NCBI GenBank assembly: GCA_965203365.1
Contig: OZ241878.1
Span: forward strand, 930,001 to 994,000
Length of the DNA stretch: 64,000 nucleotides
Reading direction: 5' to 3'
From: VYFG01 sp965203365
GTDB lineage: Bacteria > Pseudomonadota > Gammaproteobacteria > Arenicellales > Poriferihabitantaceae
The position numbers and the translations under genes were made by a program. Under the pieces are notes generated by a model, which was given only the letters and a program-made list of their open reading frames with translations, did not search any database and was not told where the DNA came from. The first letter of the stretch is position 1. Each line of letters begins with the position of its first letter. Shown piece after piece: positions 35,805 to 43,214 of the stretch.

Positions 35805-36320
35805 TTATGGCCGTTCCATCGAGTTCAACATGGACAACAATCCTTCCAATGCATACTTAATGCTGGCAGTCCGAACAGCGTGCCGATCACCTGAGAAAAG
35901 ACACTGATCAGTCTTCAGACAGGGGGCAGTAGCCGGATTTCGGACCGCCCAGCCAAAACAGACGGTTCCGACGGGTTTTTCCCGGCTTCCGCCGGCCGGA
36001 CCCGCGATACCCGTCACTGACAACGCACAGCTGGCAGTGGATCGGTCTAACGCACCCTCGGCCATCGCCGCCGCGGTCTGACAGCTAACGGCTCCATGCG
36101 TACAGATCAGTTCTGCCGGAACACCGACCATATCGGTCTTCGCCTCGTTGCTGTAGGTGATATATGCCCGCTCAAACCAATCCGAACTCCCCGCCAGCCC
36201 TGTGATGTGCCAAGCGATACCTCCACCAGTACAGGATTCCACTGTGACCAATTGGTCACCAGAGGCACAAAGTCTGTCGCGGACGCGACGACAAATTTGG
36301 CTAATTTCAGTGTCTGTCAT
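35805..36320 (-). CDS. pncC: Nicotinamide-nucleotide amidohydrolase (CinA C-terminal domain)
   Basis: Stand-alone CinA C-domain protein that deamidates NMN to NaMN in pyridine nucleotide salvage. 'VTVESCTGGGIAWHIT', 'YITYSNEAKTDMVGV' and 'SVTGIAGPAGG' are the family motifs; 171 aa. ATG at 36320 is used; a TTG at 36329 is in frame. It follows the M16 peptidase gene by 23 bp. Confidence 0.92.
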   Translation of the reverse strand: MTDTEISQICRRVRDRLCASGDQLVTVESCTGGGIAWHITGLAGSSDWFERAYITYSNEAKTDMVGVPAELICTHGAVSCQTAAAMAEGALDRSTASCALSVTGIAGPAGGSREKPVGTVCFGWAVRNPATAPCLKTDQCLFSGDRHAVRTASIKYALEGLLSMLNSMERP

Positions 36321-36343
36321 TTCCTGCAAAGAGAAATCAATCT

Positions 36344-39241
36344 CTATTCAGCCGGAAAATAGCCGAGCGCGCCCAAGCGAAAGGACTGGGGATCACCTGT
36401 TCGAATTGCCTCTTGGGCTTGAAGCGCACCGTCTTTTGCGCCATCCCGACGCCCAGGAGACTGCACCCGAATCACCCTCGGTTTCAGCCACAACAGTGAA
36501 CGAACATAGCCAACCATCTCTTCCTGCGAGAGGGCTCGGACGGCATCTGCCATCATTTCACGGGAATTAAAGTCAAACTCGCCAAGATCTATCTCGCGCC
36601 AATATCGATCTGATCGACCTACAAGATTGGTGTCCCGGGTCAAGATGCGGGCCACCAATGCGTCGCGTACTCGCCTAAATTCCTCACTATCCATTGCCGC
36701 GATGTGTTTGTCAAATCCTAACAGGAATTCCAGCACCAAGGCATCAATCTCACTGGCATGATGCGTGGAACTCTGCACCGAAAGCAACAAACCGGGGACT
36801 TCCAGCAAGTTCATCGAAGTCGCAAAGACCAAGTACCCTACCCGGTTCCGAGTCCGCAATTGATAATAGAACGGAGATTCAATGATTTGCCCCAGCAATC
36901 GAGACGCCGCACGACTTCGATAGGATTTTTCATCGCCCTGATAATAATAAGAAAGGGCCGTATCCCCATGGTTGACATCAATAGTGCGCAAATATGGACT
37001 CTCATAGCCGAGACGTCGGATCCGAAGGCGGGAGGCCTGATCTTCGCTGTGTAGATAAGGAAGCGCATCAATCACTTGCCGGTTGAGCGCCCCCGCCTGT
37101 GCTGCAGTCAGGTCGCCATGGGCCAAGGTCACCCCATAGGCGGTGCTCAAAATCGTCTGGGCATGACGGCGAACATCTTCGATTGTGATTCCCGTTATTT
37201 CCTCCAAGCGCTCGGCTTCAGTCCAGTACGGATGGATCACGAGACGATAGATTTCATGGATAGTCTGATCCGATGGGCGATCATGCATTCGGTTCTTCCA
37301 TCCCTGAGACAAGTCTTCTTTGATCAGTTCCAATCGCGCCGTTTCAAAGGTGGGTTTTCGCAGTATATTCAGTACGGTCTGCAACAATTCAGGTTGTCTG
37401 TCCTGAAAACCAGTGATCCGAATCGACATGCCGCGCGAGTGACGATAAAGGTTGTAGGCCACATCCGCCAGTTTGGCAGGATAACTGACTGCATTGAGCT
37501 GATCATTCAACATTCGAACCAGCACCTCCGTCAAAACCGAGTTGCGCACCGTGTTATTGGCAAATGAGGACCGAAGACTGATAAAGAAGCTGGCCTTGGG
37601 AACTCGAAACTCCTGATCACCTCGATACCATGCGGATAAGGGTCGCACCCCCATCAGGGGGACCGGCTGTTCATGTTGGGTCTTCAAATCCACCAATTCC
37701 AGTCGTTGCGGAATAAAGGGGTTGGCGTCTGGAAGGCGAAGGTCGGCAAACACCATGTTTTCCGCTGCTTGCCAACGCGCAATCCAGTCCGGCTTGACCG
37801 GAGAGATCCCGTAGCGCACCCCGTACCAATCAGATATTTGGCGCACCCGAAGCCGTTGGGAAACAAGCTGCAGATAGACTTTTTCCGGCTTCAGGTGATC
37901 CAGCAGCACTCGAATTTGGTCGGGTTGGAATTGCTCCATGATATAGGGACTACGCAATATGTCCTCGAATGGATAATCGTGCATCCTGGCAGACAACATC
38001 CGAGCCAACAATCCGCCATTGCTTGGTTCGGCAAACCGAAAAGCGATTTCTCCCAATTGTTGCTGCTCCCGGAATCGCCATTCTTCAAGTCCTTGATTGC
38101 GGATCAGGGCAATGGTTCGAAACAGCATCTCCCCGATTTCGGCGACATGATCCCCCCCGGAGGCCGTCAGCCCGATGGACACAAGCAGCGTTCCTTGATG
38201 CTGATCCATGAAACCCGGTCCCGCACTCAACGATTCGGCCCATCCTCGCTGTTTAAGCGCGGCCAGCAAAGACCCCTCGCCTTCATGACCCAGCAGGTTG
38301 GCAAGGTATGAAAGCGGCTTGTCGGAATATGCATCCAGTACAGACGGTATCGCCCACTGGAAAGAGACGCGATCAATGTCTTTTTCCGGAACGATCTCCA
38401 GTTGCGCTGGGGCCAAGTCCCGGTTGAGGTAGGACTGGATGTAAACCGGAGATGTCACACCATGACTGGGTACTGGTGAAAATCGGGTGGTAACCCAGTT
38501 CTCCAGAATATCCAGGGGTTCTCGACCCACCACGGCCAGGGCCATGATGTCGGCCGAGTACCATTGGTTGTAAAAATCAATCAGCCGTTCCCGGACCGTC
38601 ACGCCTTCGCGGTCGCGCAGTGTCTGCTCTGACCCGACTGAAAACCGGGATGCGGGGTGACCGGGATTGAGGATCGTTTTTTGGGTTTCCCAGATTCGCC
38701 GCCCCTCGTCTTTCCGCAAGGCTTGGTACTCAGAATGCACGATGGCACGTTCCCGTTCCACATATTGGGCATCAAAGGTCGGGGCGATGAAAAACCGCGA
38801 GAATCGGTCAAGAGCGGGTTCAAGACTCTCGTGATTCACGCTGAAATGATAGTTGGTGTGATCGTAGGCGGTATACGCATTAGTCTCTCCACCATGATCC
38901 TTGATGAAAGCTTGGTATTCTCCCGCTTCAGGATAGGCTTGGGTGCCCAGGAACAACATATGCTCAAGAAAATGTGCCAGTCCATTCCAGCCAGCTGGAT
39001 CACTGCCACTTCCAACATGGACATCCATGGAAGCCCCAGATCGGTCTGCTTTCGGATCAGATACCAACAGTACCTTGAGCCCGTTTTTCATCACAAAGCC
39101 CCGGTAGGTTTTTTGGTCCAGGTCGCTGCTGAGGGGGATATGATACTCCCGCATTTCTTGGGCCGCGGCCAAACTCGTCAGGCTCCATGAGAACGCAAAC
39201 AACATAACAATCAGTTTATGCATCGGTATTTGTGTTGCCAT
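36344..39241 (-). CDS. Pitrilysin-type M16 zinc metallopeptidase, exported
   Basis: Large periplasmic protease of the insulin-degrading-enzyme/protease III family. A signal peptide (about residues 7-28, cut after 'SLAAA') precedes the inverted zinc motif 'HFLEH' (90-94), with the distal glutamate in 'ERERAIVHSEY' (about 163-173). Four M16 repeats fill 965 aa, the length of E. coli Ptr. ATG 39241 or 39223 ('MHKLIVMLF') may start it; the second gives a cleaner signal peptide. In an apparent two-gene unit with pncC. Confidence 0.93.
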   Translation of the reverse strand: MATQIPMHKLIVMLFAFSWSLTSLAAAQEMREYHIPLSSDLDQKTYRGFVMKNGLKVLLVSDPKADRSGASMDVHVGSGSDPAGWNGLAHFLEHMLFLGTQAYPEAGEYQAFIKDHGGETNAYTAYDHTNYHFSVNHESLEPALDRFSRFFIAPTFDAQYVERERAIVHSEYQALRKDEGRRIWETQKTILNPGHPASRFSVGSEQTLRDREGVTVRERLIDFYNQWYSADIMALAVVGREPLDILENWVTTRFSPVPSHGVTSPVYIQSYLNRDLAPAQLEIVPEKDIDRVSFQWAIPSVLDAYSDKPLSYLANLLGHEGEGSLLAALKQRGWAESLSAGPGFMDQHQGTLLVSIGLTASGGDHVAEIGEMLFRTIALIRNQGLEEWRFREQQQLGEIAFRFAEPSNGGLLARMLSARMHDYPFEDILRSPYIMEQFQPDQIRVLLDHLKPEKVYLQLVSQRLRVRQISDWYGVRYGISPVKPDWIARWQAAENMVFADLRLPDANPFIPQRLELVDLKTQHEQPVPLMGVRPLSAWYRGDQEFRVPKASFFISLRSSFANNTVRNSVLTEVLVRMLNDQLNAVSYPAKLADVAYNLYRHSRGMSIRITGFQDRQPELLQTVLNILRKPTFETARLELIKEDLSQGWKNRMHDRPSDQTIHEIYRLVIHPYWTEAERLEEITGITIEDVRRHAQTILSTAYGVTLAHGDLTAAQAGALNRQVIDALPYLHSEDQASRLRIRRLGYESPYLRTIDVNHGDTALSYYYQGDEKSYRSRAASRLLGQIIESPFYYQLRTRNRVGYLVFATSMNLLEVPGLLLSVQSSTHHASEIDALVLEFLLGFDKHIAAMDSEEFRRVRDALVARILTRDTNLVGRSDRYWREIDLGEFDFNSREMMADAVRALSQEEMVGYVRSLLWLKPRVIRVQSPGRRDGAKDGALQAQEAIRTGDPQSFRLGALGYFPAE

Positions 39242-39523
39242 TTTCGTAGTGAAGGACAGTATTGTGCATTCTGGATGTTGAGCATCAATCTTCCCCGATC
39301 AGCTTCCCAATCACGGCCCATTCACCGAGACTAGTCACATCGTTGTGGCAAAATGGGGCTGCCGAAGCGATGAAAAAATGCCAAGTTGGACTGCTGTGAT
39401 AAGGCATCTTCTTTCCTCGCTTCCACCTGCATCTCCTGCTACACGCCAGGGCGATTCCATGCAGACAAACTGGCACCCACTCGCGTATGACAAGCGCTGA
39501 CCATGATATCGGCCGGGAAAGCT
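39242..39523. other. Intergenic stretch M16 gene to tRNA-Glu, no gene seen
   Basis: About 280 bp with no convincing protein or RNA. A minus-strand frame of 63 codons (39285-39476) has no family resemblance and no ribosome-binding site. Confidence 0.35.
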
Positions 39524-39545
39524 CGACCTACATCCGTGTAAGTCG
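39524..39545 (-). terminator. Hairpin downstream of tRNA-Glu
   Basis: On the minus strand CGACTTACA-CGGA-TGTAGGTCG forms a 9-bp stem (one G-U) with a tetraloop, starting 10 bases after the CCA end of tRNA-Glu, followed by AGCTTTCC. The T-run is weak, so it may act as a terminator or as a processing stop. Confidence 0.5.
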
Positions 39546-39554
39546 GGAAGTGGT

Positions 39555-39631
39555 TGGCGTCCCCAAGGGGATTCGAACCCCTGTTGCCGCCGTGAAAGGG
39601 CGGTGTCCTAGGCCAACTAGACGATGGGGAC
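39555..39631 (-). tRNA. tRNA-Glu (anticodon UUC)
   Basis: Complete cloverleaf on the minus strand: acceptor GTCCCCA/TGGGGAC, anticodon stem CCGCC/GGCGG with loop CTTTCAC, T-loop GTTCGAA, discriminator G and an encoded CCA. 77 bases, one longer in the D-loop than E. coli tRNA-Glu. Follows tRNA-Ala by 54 bases and shares its promoter. Confidence 0.97.
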
Positions 39632-39685
39632 GTGATCGTTCGACCATTGATCAACCTGCCTGGATGGCAAATCAAACGTCGCATC

Positions 39686-39761
39686 TGGTGGAGCCAGGCG
39701 GGATCGAACCGCCGACCTCAACACTGCCAGTGTTGCGCTCTCCCATCTGAGCTATGGCCCC
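39686..39761 (-). tRNA. tRNA-Ala (anticodon GGC)
   Basis: Minus-strand cloverleaf with acceptor GGGGCCA/TGGCTCC (one G-U), anticodon stem CAACA/TGTTG and loop CTGGCAG, T-loop GTTCGAT and encoded CCA. 76 bases. Confidence 0.97.
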
Positions 39762-39773
39762 GAAAAGGCGCGT

Positions 39774-39803
39774 ATTGTAAGGTTAGCTTCCGGTTGCATT
39801 CAA
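39774..39803 (-). promoter_or_regulatory. Promoter of the tRNA-Ala/tRNA-Glu unit
   Basis: Minus strand TTGAAT (39803-39798), 18-bp spacer, TACAAT (39779-39774), then the G/C-only-rich discriminator ACGCGCC just before the tRNA. A GC-rich discriminator is typical of stringently controlled stable-RNA promoters. Confidence 0.6.
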
Positions 39804-39988
39804 GTTATCCGTGTCAGTTTTTTCTCGATTCGACCGTTATCTACCTGTCGGTAAACACCATCAACCCACAAAACACGCCCAATCTGGCACAAAGACGGTC
39901 CGACTCAATGTTACTGTCTGTCGCTTCTGCGATGTTGCTTACACCAAGCGCGAGACAGACGGTCATCAGCTTCGCTCCAGCCTGGCCT

Positions 39989-40345
39989 TTAGTGCATCAA
40001 CCGATAGGGTTGTTGATAATATCCATGACGATGCCTGTGGCGGTAATGGGGCTCCTTCCAGTGACGCTGCCTCCATCCATGCTTTCGAGGTGCGGGTCGG
40101 TATCGCCACGACGGACGTTGAGGGTCCGGGTGATGACGATAATGTCTTCGTCCATACCACCCATCGACTTCTTCAAGGACGACACCGATCGTCATCACGG
40201 CAATGGCGCCTGCGAGCAGGCCTTCCGCCACATCCTTGTAATCATAATGCCGGTGATCGGCCCAAGTGTTTGTGGAAGCGAAGACAAGGCCAGATATCAA
40301 CGAGATCGCAGCAAGACGACCTTTCATATTCAGCTTTCGGGGCAC
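39989..40345 (-). CDS. Small exported His/Arg/Tyr-rich protein, unknown function
   Basis: Not recognised. 118 residues with a signal peptide (about 7-29, ending 'STNTWA'), a short hydrophobic stretch 'LLAGAIAVMTIGVVLEEV' (43-60) and a C-terminal half packed with HR, YR and PR pairs ('RHYRHHPDPQR', 'HRHRHGYYQQPYR'), very basic. AGGAG lies 8 bases before a GTG start at 40345, which supports a real gene. The hydrophobic segment suggests membrane association; His clusters could bind metal, but that is only inference. It is alone between tRNA-Ala and gltX. Confidence 0.72.
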   Translation of the reverse strand: MPRKLNMKGRLAAISLISGLVFASTNTWADHRHYDYKDVAEGLLAGAIAVMTIGVVLEEVDGWYGRRHYRHHPDPQRPSWRYRPAPRKHGWRQRHWKEPHYRHRHRHGYYQQPYRLMH

Positions 40346-40708
40346 GATAGAACTCCTAAATCCCGGTACAATGTCACATTATCTCTCATTGAGTCTGAAT
40401 GAAGGCTTAACCACCGGTTATTGGCATGCCCTGAAGTATTTCTCAGATTAACGGTCCGAATCGATACGAACAGGGCAGAAAAACTCGATTTCCTACCTAC
40501 CAAGATCACTTCAGGAACCAAGCGATAGGTGTGGCTTGGGTCGATCCCAATCAATCGGCCATCCCTTGAAGTCTTCCCGCATCATCGCGTTATGATCCGC
40601 TCTGACCGGTACGGAGAGATCATGTCTTGTCATGTGGCGACGATGCCCGGACGCCGTTCATACTGCAAAGACTCGTGCCCGGCACAAGTCACCTGATCTC
40701 TGGCCAAA
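40346..40708. other. Intergenic stretch before the end of gltX
   Basis: About 360 bp without a convincing gene. It holds the promoter of the small exported protein and, near gltX, the dyad listed separately. Confidence 0.35.
40670..40690. terminator. Dyad/hairpin just downstream of gltX
   Basis: GACTCGTGCC-C-GGCACAAGTC is a 21-base near-perfect dyad (one mismatch) 19 bases after the gltX stop on the minus strand. There is no T-run, so a terminator role is uncertain; a protein-binding site is possible. Confidence 0.35.
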
Positions 40709-42112
40709 TCAACCCTTCTTTTCGATATGCTCAATCGCCCGTTGAATGCGTTGCAAAGTCCTCGGCTTACCCATCAGCTTCACTGTGACATCAATCGAAG
40801 GAGTGACGGTGTCTCCTGACAGGGCTACCCGAAGAGGTAGAGCGACATCCGCAAACTTGGCATGCATATCGACGACCACCGATTTGACAATGGCATTTAT
40901 TTTTTCCGTCGTCCAATCTTCGAGACCCTCCAATCTTGCCGACAGTTCCGACAGGGCGGGCACGACCTTGGGTTCAAGCTTTTTTGCACCTCTGGAGGTG
41001 TATTCGTTTGGTTCTTGGAACAGATAGGTCGACTGATCAGCCATTTGCTCCAGGGTCTGAACGCGGTCTCTGAACACCTCGACCACATCGTGGATTCGGG
41101 GCCCACCATGCAGTCGAATTCCGCGCATATGGAGTCTTCTCGCCAGTTCCACTCCGAGTCGACCGGTATCCGCCTGTCGGATATAGTGTTGATTGACCCA
41201 GAGCAGTTTGTCGAGATCAAAGCTGGCTGCGGACTGGTTAATGTCCTTGATATCAAACAGATCAATCATCTCATCTAGATCAAAAATCTCCTGATTACCA
41301 TGGGACCAGCCCAGTCTGACCAGATAATTCAATAGAGCTTCCGGCAAGATGCCCAAGTGGCGATATTCAAGAACACTGATTGCTCCATGACGCTTGGATA
41401 GTCGCTTTCCATCCGATCCCATGATCAGCGGCACATGGGCAAATTCAGGGAGTGGTGCCCCCATAGCATGAAAAATGTTGATCTGACGCGGAGTGTTGTT
41501 GATGTGGTCATCGCCACGAATCACATGGGTAATGCCCATATCCACATCATCCACGACAACCGTCAGGTTGTAGGTGGGAGATCCGTCGCTTCGGGCTATG
41601 ATCAGATCGTCCAATTCACTGTTGAGGGTCTCAACCCGACCACACACCAGGTCCATGAAAACGACTGTTCCTTCCAGTGGATTTCGGAATCGGACGACCA
41701 TCGCCTTGTCCTTCCCGGGGACTTGTCCTAGGTCTCGGCAGTGATGATCATAGCGCGGCTTTTCGCCTTTGGACCGTTGACTTTTTCGGACTTGATCCAA
41801 ACGCTCGCGACTGCAATGGCAGTAATATGCCTGTCCATCCGCCAGAAGCCTGTCGATCACATGACGGTAACGATCATGCCGTTGGGTCTGAAAGTACGGC
41901 CCTTGATTCCAACTGAGTCCCAACCACTCCATGGACTGCAAGATGGCATCCACGGCTTCCGGAGTGGATCGCTTGAGATCGGTATCTTCGATCCTGAGCA
42001 CCATTTCTCCCCCCCGTCCACGGGCATACAACCAGTTGAACAGGGCGGTTCGTGCGCCCCCGATGTGCAGAAAACCAGTCGGACTGGGGGGAAACCGGGT
42101 AACGGTCGTCAT
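40709..42112 (-). CDS. gltX: Glutamyl-tRNA synthetase
   Basis: Charges tRNA-Glu. Class I motifs are clear: 'PPSPTGFLHIGGARTALFN' (HIGH-type motif at 16-19) and 'KRLSKRHGA' (KMSKS-type). 467 aa. The 'CHCSRERLDQ' region is the zinc-binding loop of the proteobacterial enzyme, here partly present. It lies near tRNA-Glu (39.6 kb). No strong ribosome-binding site precedes the ATG. Confidence 0.96.
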   Translation of the reverse strand: MTTVTRFPPSPTGFLHIGGARTALFNWLYARGRGGEMVLRIEDTDLKRSTPEAVDAILQSMEWLGLSWNQGPYFQTQRHDRYRHVIDRLLADGQAYYCHCSRERLDQVRKSQRSKGEKPRYDHHCRDLGQVPGKDKAMVVRFRNPLEGTVVFMDLVCGRVETLNSELDDLIIARSDGSPTYNLTVVVDDVDMGITHVIRGDDHINNTPRQINIFHAMGAPLPEFAHVPLIMGSDGKRLSKRHGAISVLEYRHLGILPEALLNYLVRLGWSHGNQEIFDLDEMIDLFDIKDINQSAASFDLDKLLWVNQHYIRQADTGRLGVELARRLHMRGIRLHGGPRIHDVVEVFRDRVQTLEQMADQSTYLFQEPNEYTSRGAKKLEPKVVPALSELSARLEGLEDWTTEKINAIVKSVVVDMHAKFADVALPLRVALSGDTVTPSIDVTVKLMGKPRTLQRIQRAIEHIEKKG

Positions 42113-42319
42113 GGAAATTCAGTGAATTGAGTGCAACGATATCACAAAATGAGGTGAGGGAATTTCTAGCTTCAGACCACACAACGGACCAAGTCCGTTT
42201 TCTCACACCCGCATATACACCGGTTATGGACCGATGCGACATTTTTGCAGAAATTTGATGAACTCTAGCGATATCGTAGAACTGAATTGAAAATTTGCTT
42301 CAAAGAGAGATATCGAGAA

Positions 42320-42396
42320 TGGTCGGGGTGAGAGGATTTGAACCTCCGACCACCGCAACCCCATTGCGGTGCGCTACCAGGCTGCGCTACACCCCG
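42320..42396 (-). tRNA. tRNA-Pro (anticodon GGG)
   Basis: Minus-strand cloverleaf: acceptor CGGGGTG/CACCCCG, anticodon stem CCGCA/TGCGG with loop ATGGGGT, T-loop GTTCAAA, encoded CCA. 77 bases. It follows merR by about 60 bp, the usual place for this tRNA in pseudomonads. Confidence 0.97.
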
Positions 42397-42457
42397 AATT
42401 CAATATCCTGATATGCTGGTTGATCTGGTTCAACCTCGGAACAGAAGCACACAGATT

Positions 42458-42826
42458 TTACTGTAAGATGTCCCTCACTTCATTCAACTCAGCGATCAAC
42501 TGTTTAATCAGGCGAGTATTTTTCTTTTCGAATTCAGATATGCCCTGCACACTTTCCGACTCTTTTCGTTCCAAATGTGCTCTGGCACCACTGATGGTAA
42601 AGCCATCAATGTACAGCAACTGTCGGATCTGGCGGATCAATTGGACTTCATGGCGTTGATAATAGCGTCGATTTCCGCGGCGCTTCATTGGATTGATTTG
42701 AGGGAATTCCTGTTCCCAATAGCGAAGGACGTGGGGTTTGATTAGGCATAACTTACTCGCTTCACCAATAGTGAAGTAGCGTTTGCTAGGAATCGGGGGG
42801 AGTTCAAACCCCGTCATATCTAGCAT
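42458..42826 (-). CDS. MerR-family transcriptional regulator of the ihfA locus
   Basis: Winged-helix MerR protein: 'YFTIGEASKLCLIKPHVLRY' begins the DNA-binding domain and 'RRGNRRYYQRHEVQLI' is the wing, followed by a short coiled-coil tail. There is no C-terminal effector domain and no metal-binding cysteines. The ATG at 42826 gives 'MLDMTGFELPPIPSKRYF', like the family; a TTG at 42835 overlapping the ihfA stop is the alternative. Always found after ihfA in related genomes; its target is unknown to me. Confidence 0.9.
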   Translation of the reverse strand: MLDMTGFELPPIPSKRYFTIGEASKLCLIKPHVLRYWEQEFPQINPMKRRGNRRYYQRHEVQLIRQIRQLLYIDGFTISGARAHLERKESESVQGISEFEKKNTRLIKQLIAELNEVRDILQ

Positions 42827-42831
42827 GAGAG

Positions 42832-43152
42832 TCAACGGGCCCTACCCAGTTTTTGGGTTAACTCGAACGAGTTTTCCTCCACTCTTCGTTTGAGTTTCAT
42901 ACTCGAACGAAACGTGACCACACGTCTGGCGGAGATGGCGACTTCTTCACCTGTTTTCGGATTTCGCCCCGGCCTTGATGCTTTGTTTCGTACGGTAAAG
43001 CTGCCGAATCCTGACAATTTCACCACGATTCCTTGTTCCAGGGTATGGCATATTTTCTCGCAGAATAATTCCACGAATTCCTTGGCCTCTCGCTTATTCA
43101 GGCCCACTTCATCGTACAGGACATTGCATAAATCGGCTTTGGTGATTGTCAT
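42832..43152 (-). CDS. ihfA: Integration host factor subunit alpha
   Basis: DNA-bending heterodimer subunit. HU/IHF fold with 'LSGFGSFTVRNKASRPGRNP', the beta-arm with its conserved Pro, and 'ARRVVTFRSSMKLKRRV' at the C-terminal half. 106 aa. A purine-rich AGGGGGGAAA precedes the ATG. Lies after pheT as in most gammaproteobacteria. Confidence 0.96.
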   Translation of the reverse strand: MTITKADLCNVLYDEVGLNKREAKEFVELFCEKICHTLEQGIVVKLSGFGSFTVRNKASRPGRNPKTGEEVAISARRVVTFRSSMKLKRRVEENSFELTQKLGRAR

Positions 43153-43214
43153 TTCGTTTCCCCCCTACGTCGGTTCTTATGTTTTACACCCACTCTTTGC
43201 AGTAAAGCCATTGG

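Noticed and set aside
39285..39476. 63-codon minus-strand frame upstream of the M16 gene
   Set aside because: No start signal, no homology recognised, odd composition.
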